Below, piece after piece: positions 7,415-15,983 of a stretch of 64,000 bases of DNA. Made by a program: the position numbers and the translations under genes. How positions within the stretch are numbered: position 1 is the first letter of the stretch; each line of letters begins with the position of its first letter. The notes beneath the pieces are model-generated. The model made no database searches and had not been told where the DNA came from. It worked only from the letters and a program-made list of their open reading frames with translations. This stretch comes from Pseudomonadota bacterium (GTDB taxonomy: Bacteria; Pseudomonadota; Alphaproteobacteria; Acetobacterales; Acetobacteraceae). The stretch is taken from NCBI GenBank assembly GCA_021798915.1, contig JAJZBM010000013.1, forward strand, positions 1 through 64,000, in the 5' to 3' direction.

Positions 7415-9084
7415 CGCGCGGCGCTCGCGCATTCCATGGCGCGCAGATCCTTTTTCGAGAGTTTGCCGATGGCGGTTTTCGGCAGGCTGTCACGAAAGAC
7501 GATATCACGCGGCATTTCGATCTTGGAAACCTCCCCGGCGAGAAAGGCCAGCAGTTCCTCCGCGTTCAGTTTTTCTCCTGGCCGCAAGACGACATAAGCG
7601 CGTGGCGCCTCGCCGCGATAGGCGTCCGGCACCCCGATCACCATCGCCTCCAGCACCTTGGGATGGCGATGCAGCGCTTCCTCGATGACGCGCGGATAGA
7701 TGTTGTAGCCGCCGGCGATGATCAGATCCTTGAGCCGATCGACGATGAAGAGATAGCCATCCGCGTCGAGATAGCCGATATCGCCGGTGCGGAACGCGCC
7801 ATCGATGAAAGCGCGGGCGCTTTCCTCCGGTCGGTTCCAATACCCCATCGTCACCTGCGGGCCACGGATACAAATCTCGCCCTTCTCATCCGCGCCGAGA
7901 ATCCGTTCGGGATGGTCGGGATCACGGATTTCGATGATGGTATCTATGACGGCACGACCGACGGAACCCGTTTTGATCGGCGCGAAGGTCGTGTTGGAGA
8001 CCGAGGCGCCCGAGGTTTCGCTGAGCCCATAAGCTTCCACGAACCGCCTTCCGGTCAACGCCGCGAGACGGTCACAAAGTTCCGCCGGGAACGCGGCCCC
8101 CCCTCCGGTCCAAAGGCGGATAGAGGCGAGATCCTTCGCCCGCCGCGTCGGCGTTGCCGCAAGCACGGCGGTGACGATGGTGGGCACAGCGGGGAAGATC
8201 GTCGGCCGTGTCTGCTTGATCGTCCTCAGCACTTCATCGATCGAAAACCGTGGCAGCAAAATGATTTCCGCGCCGATCGCGAGCGAGCAATTCATCAAAA
8301 CCGTCATCCCGATGACATGAAACAGCGGCAGGACGGCGAGAACACGCTCTTCACCAAGCGCCACCTCCGGCGCGCAGGCGAGCGTTTGGCGCATGCAGGC
8401 AAGCAGATTGCCATGGCTCAACATCGCGCCCTTGGGCACCCCGGTGGTGCCGCCGGTATATTGCAGCACTGCGAGATCATCGCGCGCCAGCGAAACCGGC
8501 GCTGGCACGCCCGCGCCACCACGCCCTGCGTCATCGAGCAAGGCTGCGAAGGGGATGATCCGTTGATCGCGTGGCGTGGCGATCTCACGCCGGCGGAGCG
8601 TATAGAGCGCCAATGCTTTGAGCGGCGGCAGAATGCCGCGCATCGGGCAAAGAATGACGCGCGTCGCGCCGGCTTCGAGCACCGGGGCGAGGATGCGCGC
8701 GAGATCCGCAACGACCATGATCGTGGTCCCCGAATCCGCCATTTGGGCGGCGATCTCGCGCGCGACGTAAAGCGGGTTGTAATTCACCACGACGCCGCCG
8801 GCCTTGAGCACGGCGAAAAAAAACATCACCGAATAGGGCGTGTTCGGCAGACAGAGCCCGACTTTCACCCCCGGCCCGACGCCGAGCCGCTGCAAACCCG
8901 CCGCCAAGCGATCGACGGTCGCCGCCACATCGCGATAGCGCCAGCGCCGGCCCAGGAACCAGAGCGCCGGGCGCGCACCAAAGCGCGCTGCGGCGCGGTC
9001 GAGGAGAGCGGGCAAAGTCTCAACCATTTCCCCCGCCCCCGGGGCGTGGGTCGCGGAACCGTGTTCCTCAAGGGATGACAGCAT
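7411..9084 (-). CDS. fadD: Long-chain fatty-acid--CoA ligase
   Basis: A 557-residue AMP-forming acyl-CoA synthetase that activates free fatty acids. It shows the P-loop LQYTGGTTGVPKGAMLSHGN, the motif EAYGLSETSG, the hinge segment TGDIGYLDADGYLFIVDRLK and the C-terminal catalytic Lys region LPKTAIGKLSKKDLR. It is the first gene of the degradation operon and overlaps the MerR gene by four bases. A LiuR-like palindrome lies about 55-70 bp upstream of the start. Substrate chain length is inferred from the beta-oxidation neighbours, not read from the sequence. Confidence 0.92.
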   Translation of the reverse strand: MLSSLEEHGSATHAPGAGEMVETLPALLDRAAARFGARPALWFLGRRWRYRDVAATVDRLAAGLQRLGVGPGVKVGLCLPNTPYSVMFFFAVLKAGGVVVNYNPLYVAREIAAQMADSGTTIMVVADLARILAPVLEAGATRVILCPMRGILPPLKALALYTLRRREIATPRDQRIIPFAALLDDAGRGGAGVPAPVSLARDDLAVLQYTGGTTGVPKGAMLSHGNLLACMRQTLACAPEVALGEERVLAVLPLFHVIGMTVLMNCSLAIGAEIILLPRFSIDEVLRTIKQTRPTIFPAVPTIVTAVLAATPTRRAKDLASIRLWTGGGAAFPAELCDRLAALTGRRFVEAYGLSETSGASVSNTTFAPIKTGSVGRAVIDTIIEIRDPDHPERILGADEKGEICIRGPQVTMGYWNRPEESARAFIDGAFRTGDIGYLDADGYLFIVDRLKDLIIAGGYNIYPRVIEEALHRHPKVLEAMVIGVPDAYRGEAPRAYVVLRPGEKLNAEELLAFLAGEVSKIEMPRDIVFRDSLPKTAIGKLSKKDLRAMECASAAR

Positions 9085-9138
9085 CGCGCGTCTCCTCCGC
9101 TCACCGCCATGGCGCGGTCTGCCGGCATAATGCGCCGT

Positions 9139-9154
9139 TTTACCTATACGTCAA
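9139..9154. promoter_or_regulatory. LiuR-like palindromic operator upstream of the fatty-acid operon
   Basis: The plus strand reads TTTACCTATACGTCAA, on the minus strand TTGACGTATAGGTAAA. This is an interrupted dyad with TTGAC and GTAAA half-sites, close in form to the LiuR motif (TTGACG and its complement) as I recall it. The TTGACG part could also be the -35 element of the minus-strand promoter, which fits the MerR habit of binding inside the promoter spacer. It lies 55 bp before the fadD start. Confidence 0.55.
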
Positions 9155-9253
9155 TCCCATGTCTTATGCGGAATATGACTAGGGCACGCTTCCTCGGGGT
9201 GGCAAGGCTTTCTGATCCATTATTCCTGCGAATCGAAACGAGACCCCCTCCCC

Positions 9254-9577
9254 TCATCCCGGCAAACCGCCGCTCATGCGAAGGCCGAGGGCGGCGCCGA
9301 GGCCGATGATCGCGAGCACCAGGGCGGCGATGGCGCCGAAACGGTAATCCCCCTCGTCCACGAACACCAGCAGCATCAGCACGAGGCGAAGCACCGGGAG
9401 CAGGAGAAAAATCACGATGCCGGCGGTGACCAGGGCGACACCCGCGCCGATCGGCGTCAGCCCGAGGCCGAGAAGAATGATCGTGGTCGCAAGCCATGTG
9501 CCGAGCGTCAGCAACCGCGCCAGCAGCGCTTCCAGACGCGGATGGCGACCCGATTTGCCAGAGGGTTGGCCGCTCAT
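9254..9577 (-). CDS. DUF1634-type small membrane protein
   Basis: A 107-residue protein with three predicted membrane helices (about residues 25-45, 48-70 and 82-102) and a short hydrophilic N-terminus. Its start overlaps the stop of the TauE/SafE exporter by four bases (ATGA), so it is co-translated. Small proteins of this type are regularly found beside TauE/SafE exporters and probably act with them; the biochemical role is unknown. The frame is open far upstream through the exporter gene, but only this part looks like protein sequence. Confidence 0.75.
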   Translation of the reverse strand: MSGQPSGKSGRHPRLEALLARLLTLGTWLATTIILLGLGLTPIGAGVALVTAGIVIFLLLPVLRLVLMLLVFVDEGDYRFGAIAALVLAIIGLGAALGLRMSGGLPG

Positions 9578-10437
9578 AAAGCGTGCCCGCGAAGATCGAC
9601 CCCGAAGGCCGAAAGCAGCATCTGTGCCGCCAGCAGAAGCAGCACCACGACGAAAAACAGCCGCAGCCGGTCGCCGGAGACCGCGATCAGGACACGCGCG
9701 CCGAGCAACGCGCCGATCACCGAACCGACCGCGACCGGCCCCGCGATCGCGGGGTCGATCGCACCGCGCGCGAAATAAGCGACGCCGCTCGCCGCCGCGG
9801 TGACGCCGATCATGAAATTGGAGGTCGCCGAGGAAACCTTGATCGGCAGGCGCAAGGCGGTATCCATGGCCGGGATTTTGAGCACGCCGCTGCCGATCCC
9901 GAGCAGCGCGGAGACCAACCCGGCGCCGAACATGAGGGCGAGCGCGAGCGGCACGCGCCCGACGCGATAGGCGATGTCGCGCCCGCCCGCCTGATCGGGA
10001 TAGCTCGCGTGAAGATCGAGACGCGACGCCCAATCCCGCCCGTCGGAAATGGCCCCGGCCGCCTCCGGCTCGCGGCGGCGTGCCATCATCTGGCGCGCCG
10101 AAAGCAGCAAAATGACCGCGAACAGGAAAAACAGTGCCGAGACCGGAAACACGCCGATCAGCAGAACGCCGGCCAGCGCGCCGGCGGTAGTCGCGGTCTC
10201 CAAAACGATCGCGACGCGCAGATTGGTGAGACCGGCGCGGAGAAACGTCGCCGCGCCGCCAGTGGAACAGGCGATGACGGAGACGATGCTGGCGGCGATG
10301 GCGGTGTGGATGCCGACGCCCGCGAACATGGTCAGGAGAGGCACGATGAAGATGCCGCTCGCCATGCCGAGAGCGCCGCCGAGCGCGCTGGCGCCGGCGG
10401 CGAGCGCGAACAACAGCGCGGAAAATTCCAGCGTCAC
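9574..10437 (-). CDS. TauE/SafE-family anion exporter
   Basis: A 287-residue inner-membrane protein of about eight hydrophobic helices, in two similar halves each carrying a glycine-rich stretch (LGGALGMASGIFIVPLLTMF in the first, SALLGIGSGVLKIPAMD in the second). This is the TauE/SafE (sulfite/organosulfonate exporter) fold. The actual anion cannot be read. A hydrophilic segment near residues 125-150 separates the halves. It forms a two-gene unit with the DUF1634 protein. Its promoter must lie in the 215-bp gap shared with the divergent Na/Pi cotransporter. Confidence 0.85.
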   Translation of the reverse strand: MTLEFSALLFALAAGASALGGALGMASGIFIVPLLTMFAGVGIHTAIAASIVSVIACSTGGAATFLRAGLTNLRVAIVLETATTAGALAGVLLIGVFPVSALFFLFAVILLLSARQMMARRREPEAAGAISDGRDWASRLDLHASYPDQAGGRDIAYRVGRVPLALALMFGAGLVSALLGIGSGVLKIPAMDTALRLPIKVSSATSNFMIGVTAAASGVAYFARGAIDPAIAGPVAVGSVIGALLGARVLIAVSGDRLRLFFVVVLLLLAAQMLLSAFGVDLRGHAL

Positions 10438-10652
10438 GCCGGTGGCGCCGCGCTCTGGCCAGCCGCTCGCTCGCCTTCGTCGTCACCCATCGGTTGCAAT
10501 GAATTCATCGTGTTAGTTTGTCATTTTAATCCATGTTTTTCAATCCGAAATGCCCGGGCCGACCCCGTCGCGCGCGCGTGAAGCGTTTTTTGGCTGGTTT
10601 AGCGCGCTCCCCATGATTACATCCGGTAGCCGCCGTAGCGGGAGGGAGCCGG

Positions 10653-12380
10653 TTGGACGCGACATTGACCCTGGTTGATCTGGCCGGCCTGATCGCCCTT
10701 CTGCTTTGGGGCGTGCATATGGTGCAGACCGGGGTGCAGCGCGCCTTCGGCCCGTCGCTCCGGCGGTTTCTCGGCACGGCGCTGGCCCGCCGCCCGGCCG
10801 CCTTCGCCGCCGGGCTCGGCATCACCGCAATTTTGCAAAGCAGCACCGCGACCGGGCTGATGGTCGCCTCCTTCGCCGCCGAGGGCATGCTCGCGCTCGT
10901 CCCTGGTCTCGCGGTGATGCTCGGCGCCAATGTCGGCACGACGCTGATCGTCCAGGTGCTCTCCTTCGATGTCTCGCGCATCGCGACCTTGTTCATCCTC
11001 ATCGGCGTGATCGCGTTCCGCCGCGGCGGCGCGAGCCAGGTGCGCGATCTCGGGCGGGTCGGGATCGGGCTCGGCCTCATGCTGCTCGCTCTCCATCTCC
11101 TGCTCCAGGTGATCACGCCCTATGAGGACGTCCCTAGTCTCAGGCTTTTGCTCGGCGCGCTGACCACGCAGCCGCTGATGGACGTGCTGCTCGCGGCGCT
11201 GCTCACCTGGGCCGCGCATTCCTCGGTCGCCGTGGTGCTGGTGATCATGTCGTTCGCGGCGCGTGGGGTGGTGCCGCCGGATGCCGCCTTCGCCCTGGTT
11301 CTCGGCGCCAATCTCGGCACCGCGATCAATCCGCTGCTCGAAGGGAGCGCCGGTGACGATCCGGCGGCGCGGCGTTTGCCGATGGGAAACCTGCTCAACC
11401 GAACCGCCGGGGTGATCGTCGCACTGGCGCTGCTCGGCCCGATCGGGCGGCTGCTGGTGGTCCTGGAGCCGGATCCGGCGCGCGCCGTCGCCGATTTCCA
11501 CACCGCGTTCAACCTCGCCCTCGCCCTCCTCTTCTTCCCGGCGCTCACCCCCTATGCGCGGCTTTTGGCCTGGCTGCTCCCCTCCCGCGTCGCCGCCGTC
11601 GACCCAGGGCGGCCGCTCTATCTCGACACCGCGGCGCGCGAATCGCCAGCCATCGCCATCGCTGCCGCCGCGCGCGAGGCGCTGCGCATGGCCGATACGC
11701 TGGAGACCATGCTCGCCGGCGCGCGCGCCGCCCTGATCGGCGGCGACCGGCGGCGGGTCGGCGAGACGCGGCGGCTCGATGACGTGCTCGATCGGCTCAA
11801 CGCGGCGATCAAGGCCTATCTCACGCTGCTCGACCCGGAAGCGATGAACGAAGCCGATCATCAGCGCCTGGCGCAGGTACTCGCCTTCACGACGCATCTC
11901 GAAAACGCCGGCGACGTGGTGGACAAGAACCTCCTCGCCCATGCCGCGAAACGCATCAAGCGCGGCATCGCCTTCTCGCCCGAAGGCGGGGCGGAGCTGG
12001 ACCAGATGTTCGTCCGGCTGACGAAGAATCTGCGGATCGCCGCCTCGGTCTTTCTGTCCGGCGATCTCGCCACGGCGCGGGCGCTGGCGGCGGAAAAAGA
12101 GACGCTCCGCGATCTCGAGGCGCGGGCGACGGCGGCGCATTTCGCGCGCCTGCGCGCCGGACGCATCGACAGCACCGAGACCAGCACGCTGCATCTCGAC
12201 GTTTTGCGCGATCTTCTGCGAATCAACACCCATTTCGTCGCCGCCGCCGCCTACCCGGTTCTGGAGGAACAGGGCGCCCTGCTCCCGAGCCGGTTGCGCC
12301 CGGATGGCGAAGCCAGCCCGAAGGGTTCCGAGGGCGACTCGGCAGAAATCGCCCAAATCGGCGAAATTCCCCAGGGCTAG
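10653..12380 (+). CDS. Na/phosphate cotransporter with PhoU-like domain
   Basis: A 575-residue inner-membrane protein. The first half has two Na/Pi-cotransporter repeats, marked by QSSTATGLMVASFA (Gln at residue 62) and HSSVAVVLVIMSFA; these Ser-rich re-entrant motifs bind Na and phosphate in NptA/YjbB-type carriers. The second half (about residues 330-550) is soluble, helical and PhoU-like. I take the TTG at 10653, which has AGGGAG a few bases upstream; the next ATG (10720) would cut into the first helix. In bacteria this type often exports phosphate. It is divergent from the TauE pair, across a 215-bp gap whose only notable content is an A+T-rich stretch (10495-10550) suited to promoters. 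Confidence 0.88.
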   Translation: MDATLTLVDLAGLIALLLWGVHMVQTGVQRAFGPSLRRFLGTALARRPAAFAAGLGITAILQSSTATGLMVASFAAEGMLALVPGLAVMLGANVGTTLIVQVLSFDVSRIATLFILIGVIAFRRGGASQVRDLGRVGIGLGLMLLALHLLLQVITPYEDVPSLRLLLGALTTQPLMDVLLAALLTWAAHSSVAVVLVIMSFAARGVVPPDAAFALVLGANLGTAINPLLEGSAGDDPAARRLPMGNLLNRTAGVIVALALLGPIGRLLVVLEPDPARAVADFHTAFNLALALLFFPALTPYARLLAWLLPSRVAAVDPGRPLYLDTAARESPAIAIAAAAREALRMADTLETMLAGARAALIGGDRRRVGETRRLDDVLDRLNAAIKAYLTLLDPEAMNEADHQRLAQVLAFTTHLENAGDVVDKNLLAHAAKRIKRGIAFSPEGGAELDQMFVRLTKNLRIAASVFLSGDLATARALAAEKETLRDLEARATAAHFARLRAGRIDSTETSTLHLDVLRDLLRINTHFVAAAAYPVLEEQGALLPSRLRPDGEASPKGSEGDSAEIAQIGEIPQG

Positions 12381-12479
12381 TGGCTGACCCCGCTCATCCG
12401 ATCAAGATATAGATTGACGCGGGTGAATTTTAGGGCAGGATAGGGCGCTCATCGGGGTGCATCCGAAGAGGGGAAGGCC

Positions 12480-14315
12480 GTGCTCGATACCGATATCCAA
12501 CTGCCCGGACGCCAGCAAATCCATGTCGATCGCGGCCGCGATGCGCTGCTGACCGATTTCGGCCGCGCGACCCTCGATGACCGCTATCTGCTCCCCGGCG
12601 AGGGCTATCAGGATCTCTTCGCGCGTGTCGCGAGTTATTATGGCGATGATTCGGGACATGCGCAGCGGCTCTATGACTATATGAGCCGGCTCTGGTTCAT
12701 GCCGGCGACGCCGGTGCTCTCCAATGGCGGCACGGCGCGCGGCCTGCCGATTTCCTGCTTCCTGAACGAGGCGTCCGACAGCCTGGATGGCATCGTCGGC
12801 CTCTGGAACGAAAACGTCTGGCTTGCCTCGAAGGGCGGCGGGATCGGGAGTTATTGGGGAAATCTGCGCTCGATCGGCGAGAAAGTCGGCCAGAACGGCA
12901 AGACCTCCGGCGTCATCCCGTTCATCCGCGTGATGGACAGCCTGACGCTGGCGATCTCGCAAGGGAGTCTGCGGCGCGGCTCGGCGGCGGTCTATCTGCC
13001 GGTCTCACATCCCGAGATCGAGGAGTTCGTGGAAATCCGCCGCCCGACCGGGGGCGACCCCAACCGCAAGGCGCTCAATCTCCATCACGGCATCCTGGTT
13101 TCGGACGCCTTCATGCGTGCGGTCGAGGCGGATGAGCCCTGGCCGCTGGTCTCGCCGAAAGACGGCGCGGTGGTGCGCAGCATCTCCGCCCGCGCGCTCT
13201 GGATCCGGATCCTCACCGCCCGCGTCGAAACCGGCGAGCCTTACCTGGTCTTTTCCGACCAGGTGAACCGGCTCCGCCCCGAGCACCAGAAACTCGCCGG
13301 GCTCGAGGTCAAAACCTCCAATCTCTGCTCGGAGATCACGCTGCCGACCGGGATCGACCAGCACGGGCGCCAACGCACCGCGGTCTGCTGTCTTTCCTCG
13401 GTCAATCTCGAACATTGGCTCGCCTGGAAGGACCATCCTCTCTTCATCGAGGATGTGATGCGCTTTCTCGACAATGTGCTGCAGGATTTCATCGAGCGCG
13501 CGCCCGAGGGCATGGAGCGGGCCAAGTATGCGGCGATGCGCGAGCGCTCGGTCGGGCTCGGGGTGATGGGTTTCCACTCCTTCCTGCAATCGCAGCACGT
13601 CCCGTTCGAGAGTGTCATCGCCAAGGTCTGGAACAAGCGCATGTTCCAGCATATCCGCACCCAGGCGGACGCCGCCTCGCGCCTGCTTGCCGAGGAACGC
13701 GGCCCCTGCCCCGATGCCGCCGAATATGGATTCCCGGAACGCTTCTCGAACAAGATCGCGATCGCGCCGACCGCCTCGATCTCGATCATCGCCGGCAATG
13801 CGAGCCCGGGGATCGAGCCGATCGCCGCCAATGTCTTTCTCCAAAAAACGCTTTCCGGCAGCTTCATCGTACGCAACCGCCATCTCCAGGCCCTGCTCGC
13901 CGAAAAAGGGCATGACGACGATGCCGTGTGGTCCTCGATCACGCTGAACAAAGGCAGCGTCCAGCATCTCGATTTTCTTACCGAACACGAAAAGGCGGTT
14001 TATAAGACGGCGTTCGAACTCGATCAGCGCTGGGTGATCGAGCACGCCGCCGACCGCACGCCGTTCATTTGTCAAAGCCAGTCGGTCAATATCTTCCTTC
14101 CCGCCAATGTGCATAAGCGTGATCTGCACCAGATCCATCTGCTGGCTTGGAAGCGTGGCCTGAAATCCCTCTATTACTGCCGCTCGCTTTCCATCCAGCG
14201 CGCCGACAATGTCAGCGAGAAAGCGGTGCGCCCGGAAGAACTCCAACCGGTCACGCCGACCACGCAGCCCACCGCGCGGGTCGCCGATTATGAGGAGTGT
14301 CTGGCCTGCCAATGA
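12480..14315 (+). CDS. Ribonucleoside-diphosphate reductase, alpha (large) chain
   Basis: A 611-residue catalytic chain that reduces ribonucleotides for DNA synthesis. The protein begins at the catalytic core: there is no N-terminal ATP-cone, so overall-activity control by dATP is probably missing. Core segments include PATPVLSNGG, the Cys in SCFLNEASDSLDGI, SNLCSEITLP, the radical-site region AVCCLSSVNLE, and PTASISIIAGNASPGIEPI. The C-terminus ends ECLACQ, giving the mobile CxxC pair (residues 607 and 610) that relays electrons. The GTG start at 12480 has a strong GGGGAAGG upstream. No beta (radical) subunit gene lies in the window, which is unusual. Confidence 0.9.
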   Translation: MLDTDIQLPGRQQIHVDRGRDALLTDFGRATLDDRYLLPGEGYQDLFARVASYYGDDSGHAQRLYDYMSRLWFMPATPVLSNGGTARGLPISCFLNEASDSLDGIVGLWNENVWLASKGGGIGSYWGNLRSIGEKVGQNGKTSGVIPFIRVMDSLTLAISQGSLRRGSAAVYLPVSHPEIEEFVEIRRPTGGDPNRKALNLHHGILVSDAFMRAVEADEPWPLVSPKDGAVVRSISARALWIRILTARVETGEPYLVFSDQVNRLRPEHQKLAGLEVKTSNLCSEITLPTGIDQHGRQRTAVCCLSSVNLEHWLAWKDHPLFIEDVMRFLDNVLQDFIERAPEGMERAKYAAMRERSVGLGVMGFHSFLQSQHVPFESVIAKVWNKRMFQHIRTQADAASRLLAEERGPCPDAAEYGFPERFSNKIAIAPTASISIIAGNASPGIEPIAANVFLQKTLSGSFIVRNRHLQALLAEKGHDDDAVWSSITLNKGSVQHLDFLTEHEKAVYKTAFELDQRWVIEHAADRTPFICQSQSVNIFLPANVHKRDLHQIHLLAWKRGLKSLYYCRSLSIQRADNVSEKAVRPEELQPVTPTTQPTARVADYEECLACQ

Positions 14316-14514
14316 AGGGCGGGCAAGCTGGGGGCGCTCGCTGACACGAAGCCTTCCGTTTCGCGTTTTTTTGATCGCCGGTCTTACCCACTTCGCCTCT
14401 TGCCGCGATCAGGCCACGCCGCCATCTGTCTAATAGCCGCCGTTATCGGGCCAAATGCCGCGTATGGGGTATTGAAGTCGTCGATTTTCGGCGCCGAAGG
14501 ACAGGAGAACAAGA
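14316..14514. other. Gap after nrd gene, weak terminator-like run
   Basis: No gene is seen. A weak CGAA/TTCG stem-loop followed by seven T (about 14346-14372) could end the nrd transcript. The 13-mer TATGGGGTATTGA occurs at 14463-14475 and again at 14622-14634, where it encodes the end of the lipoprotein. Confidence 0.35.
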
Positions 14515-14634
14515 ATGAAACTGATTCTCTGGTCGCTGATGCTGGCCTCCCTTGGCCTGACGCTCGGCTGTGCCAACCGGAACCAGCCGGTGGTTCAGGA
14601 CAACGAGACCATGCAGCAGCATATGGGGTATTGA
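14515..14634 (+). CDS. Tiny predicted lipoprotein, 39 residues
   Basis: The gene encodes 39 residues: a Lys at position 2, a hydrophobic run and a Cys at residue 19 (LGLTLGC), then a short polar tail ending QQHMGY. The Cys context is like a signal-peptidase II site but a poor fit at -3. A good ribosome site (AGGAGA) lies 8 nt before the ATG. Such small entericidin-like lipoproteins would be anchored to a membrane. The function is unknown. It sits between the nrd gene and repeat copy B, which directly follows its stop. Confidence 0.55.
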   Translation: MKLILWSLMLASLGLTLGCANRNQPVVQDNETMQQHMGY

Positions 14635-14737
14635 GAAAGAAGCAAAAAGACTCTTTTTTTCTGATTTCTCGGAGCAGCAGTGCCGCAGGCACTGCGCAGG
14701 ATAAAAGTTTTTTGGTTCTTTTTTTCAAAAAAGAACC
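14635..14737. repeat. Compound palindromic intergenic element, copy B
   Basis: Inverted relative to copy A. The left hairpin is degenerate (one arm kept, GAAAGAAGCAAAAAGACT). The central hairpin is perfect: GCAGTGCC, loop GCA, GGCACTGC (about 14677-14696). Hairpin 1 is at 14714-14737 (arms GGTTCTTTTTT and AAAAAAGAACC). It fills the space between the convergent lipoprotein and MFS genes, a position where a two-way terminator would be expected. Confidence 0.85.
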
Positions 14738-14746
14738 GCTTTCTCT

Positions 14747-15901
14747 TCAGAGCGGCCGCCAGAACGGCAGCGCGATCGCCAGCATGATGAGCTGGACGAT
14801 GACGACGAGGGCGACACAGCCGGGCCAGCCGGCGGCGTGCCAGATCCCGGCCGGCAGCAGGCCGCCGAGGCTGCCGCCGATATAATAGAAAGTGACATAA
14901 AGCCCGACGGCGGTGGATTTCGCCCGCGCCGCCGCCGCGCCGATGAAGCCGAGCGCCATCACCTGCTCGATGAACATCCCGCCCACCCCGAGCGAAAGCC
15001 CGGCGACGATCCAGCCGAGCGGTGCTGCGAGCGTCAGCAACAGCCCGGCGATTCCGACCAGCGCCGCGAGCGTCAGGGTCACGCGCCGGCCGAAGCGGAT
15101 CGCGAGCCGTGTCGCCACCGGCGTCGAGATCAGTGACACGAGATAGGTCGCGAACACGTTGCTGAGCTGTGCCGGGCCTAGCCGATAGGGCGGCGCCGCG
15201 AGCAGAAAATTGACGAAGGTGAAGGTCGCGACGATCGAGAACAACACCGCGAAGCCGGCGGCGTAGGTTGCGATCAGGCGCCGGTTCGCGAGATGGGCGG
15301 CAAACCCGTCGAGCGCGGCGCGGAAGCCGCGTTGCGGGCGGAAGCGCTGTTCGAAAGGAAGGAGCAGCGCGACGATCAGCGCCGCCGAGGCGGTGAGCGC
15401 AGCGAGGACGACGAATCCGGCCCGCCAGCCGATCAGCGCCGCGCTGTAGCCGGCAACGAGGCGGCCGCAGAACCCGCCGAGAATGGTGCCGATGGAATAA
15501 TTGCCAGCGAGACTGATATTCTCCGCATCCGTTGCTTCATCACCGATATAGGCGATCGTTACCGCGAAGATGAACGGCAGCAGCAACCCTTGCGCGAAGC
15601 GAAATACGAGCAGGGTCGCAAAACTCGGCGCGAAGGCGATGGCGAGCGTCGGCAAAGCGAGAAGAAAACCAGCGCCGACGATCAGCCGTTTGCGCCCCAG
15701 CCGATCCGAAATCGAACCGACGAAAGGGGCAACGATCGCAACGGCGGCCAGCGGCGCGGTGACGGTGAGGCCGGTTTCGGCGAGCGGAACGCCATAGGCG
15801 CCGGCAAGAACGGCCAGAATCGCCTGGGTGGTATAAAGATTGATGAAGGTGCCGAAACCGGCCGCCATGACGCCGAGGCGGCGTTGCTGGAATGTCGTCA
15901 C
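14747..15901 (-). CDS. MFS transporter (drug/sugar efflux type)
   Basis: A 384-residue inner-membrane carrier with about 12 hydrophobic helices. It has the MFS loop 2-3 signature SDRLGRKRLIVGAG after the second helix and a related IRFGRRVTLTLAALVG in the second half. The sequence resembles the arabinose-efflux/drug-efflux branch; the substrate is unknown. I place the start at the GTG at 15901, just before TTFQQRRLGVMAAGFG. The frame stays open upstream, but that stretch is not membrane-like. It is in the same direction as znuB but separated by 82 bp, and it ends against repeat copy B. Confidence 0.82.
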   Translation of the reverse strand: MTTFQQRRLGVMAAGFGTFINLYTTQAILAVLAGAYGVPLAETGLTVTAPLAAVAIVAPFVGSISDRLGRKRLIVGAGFLLALPTLAIAFAPSFATLLVFRFAQGLLLPFIFAVTIAYIGDEATDAENISLAGNYSIGTILGGFCGRLVAGYSAALIGWRAGFVVLAALTASAALIVALLLPFEQRFRPQRGFRAALDGFAAHLANRRLIATYAAGFAVLFSIVATFTFVNFLLAAPPYRLGPAQLSNVFATYLVSLISTPVATRLAIRFGRRVTLTLAALVGIAGLLLTLAAPLGWIVAGLSLGVGGMFIEQVMALGFIGAAAARAKSTAVGLYVTFYYIGGSLGGLLPAGIWHAAGWPGCVALVVIVQLIMLAIALPFWRPL

Positions 15902-15983
15902 GCCGGCTTCCCACCCGTTTGAGACGGCTCCTCGCCTCGCCCCGCGCGCGAAATCCGCGAAACGACAGCCGCTTTGTCCTTTA

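Noticed and set aside
12400-12479. An NrdR box before the ribonucleotide reductase gene
   Set aside because: AAGATATAGATT near 12403 is only vaguely like the NrdR motif, and the usual second box one to three helical turns away is missing.
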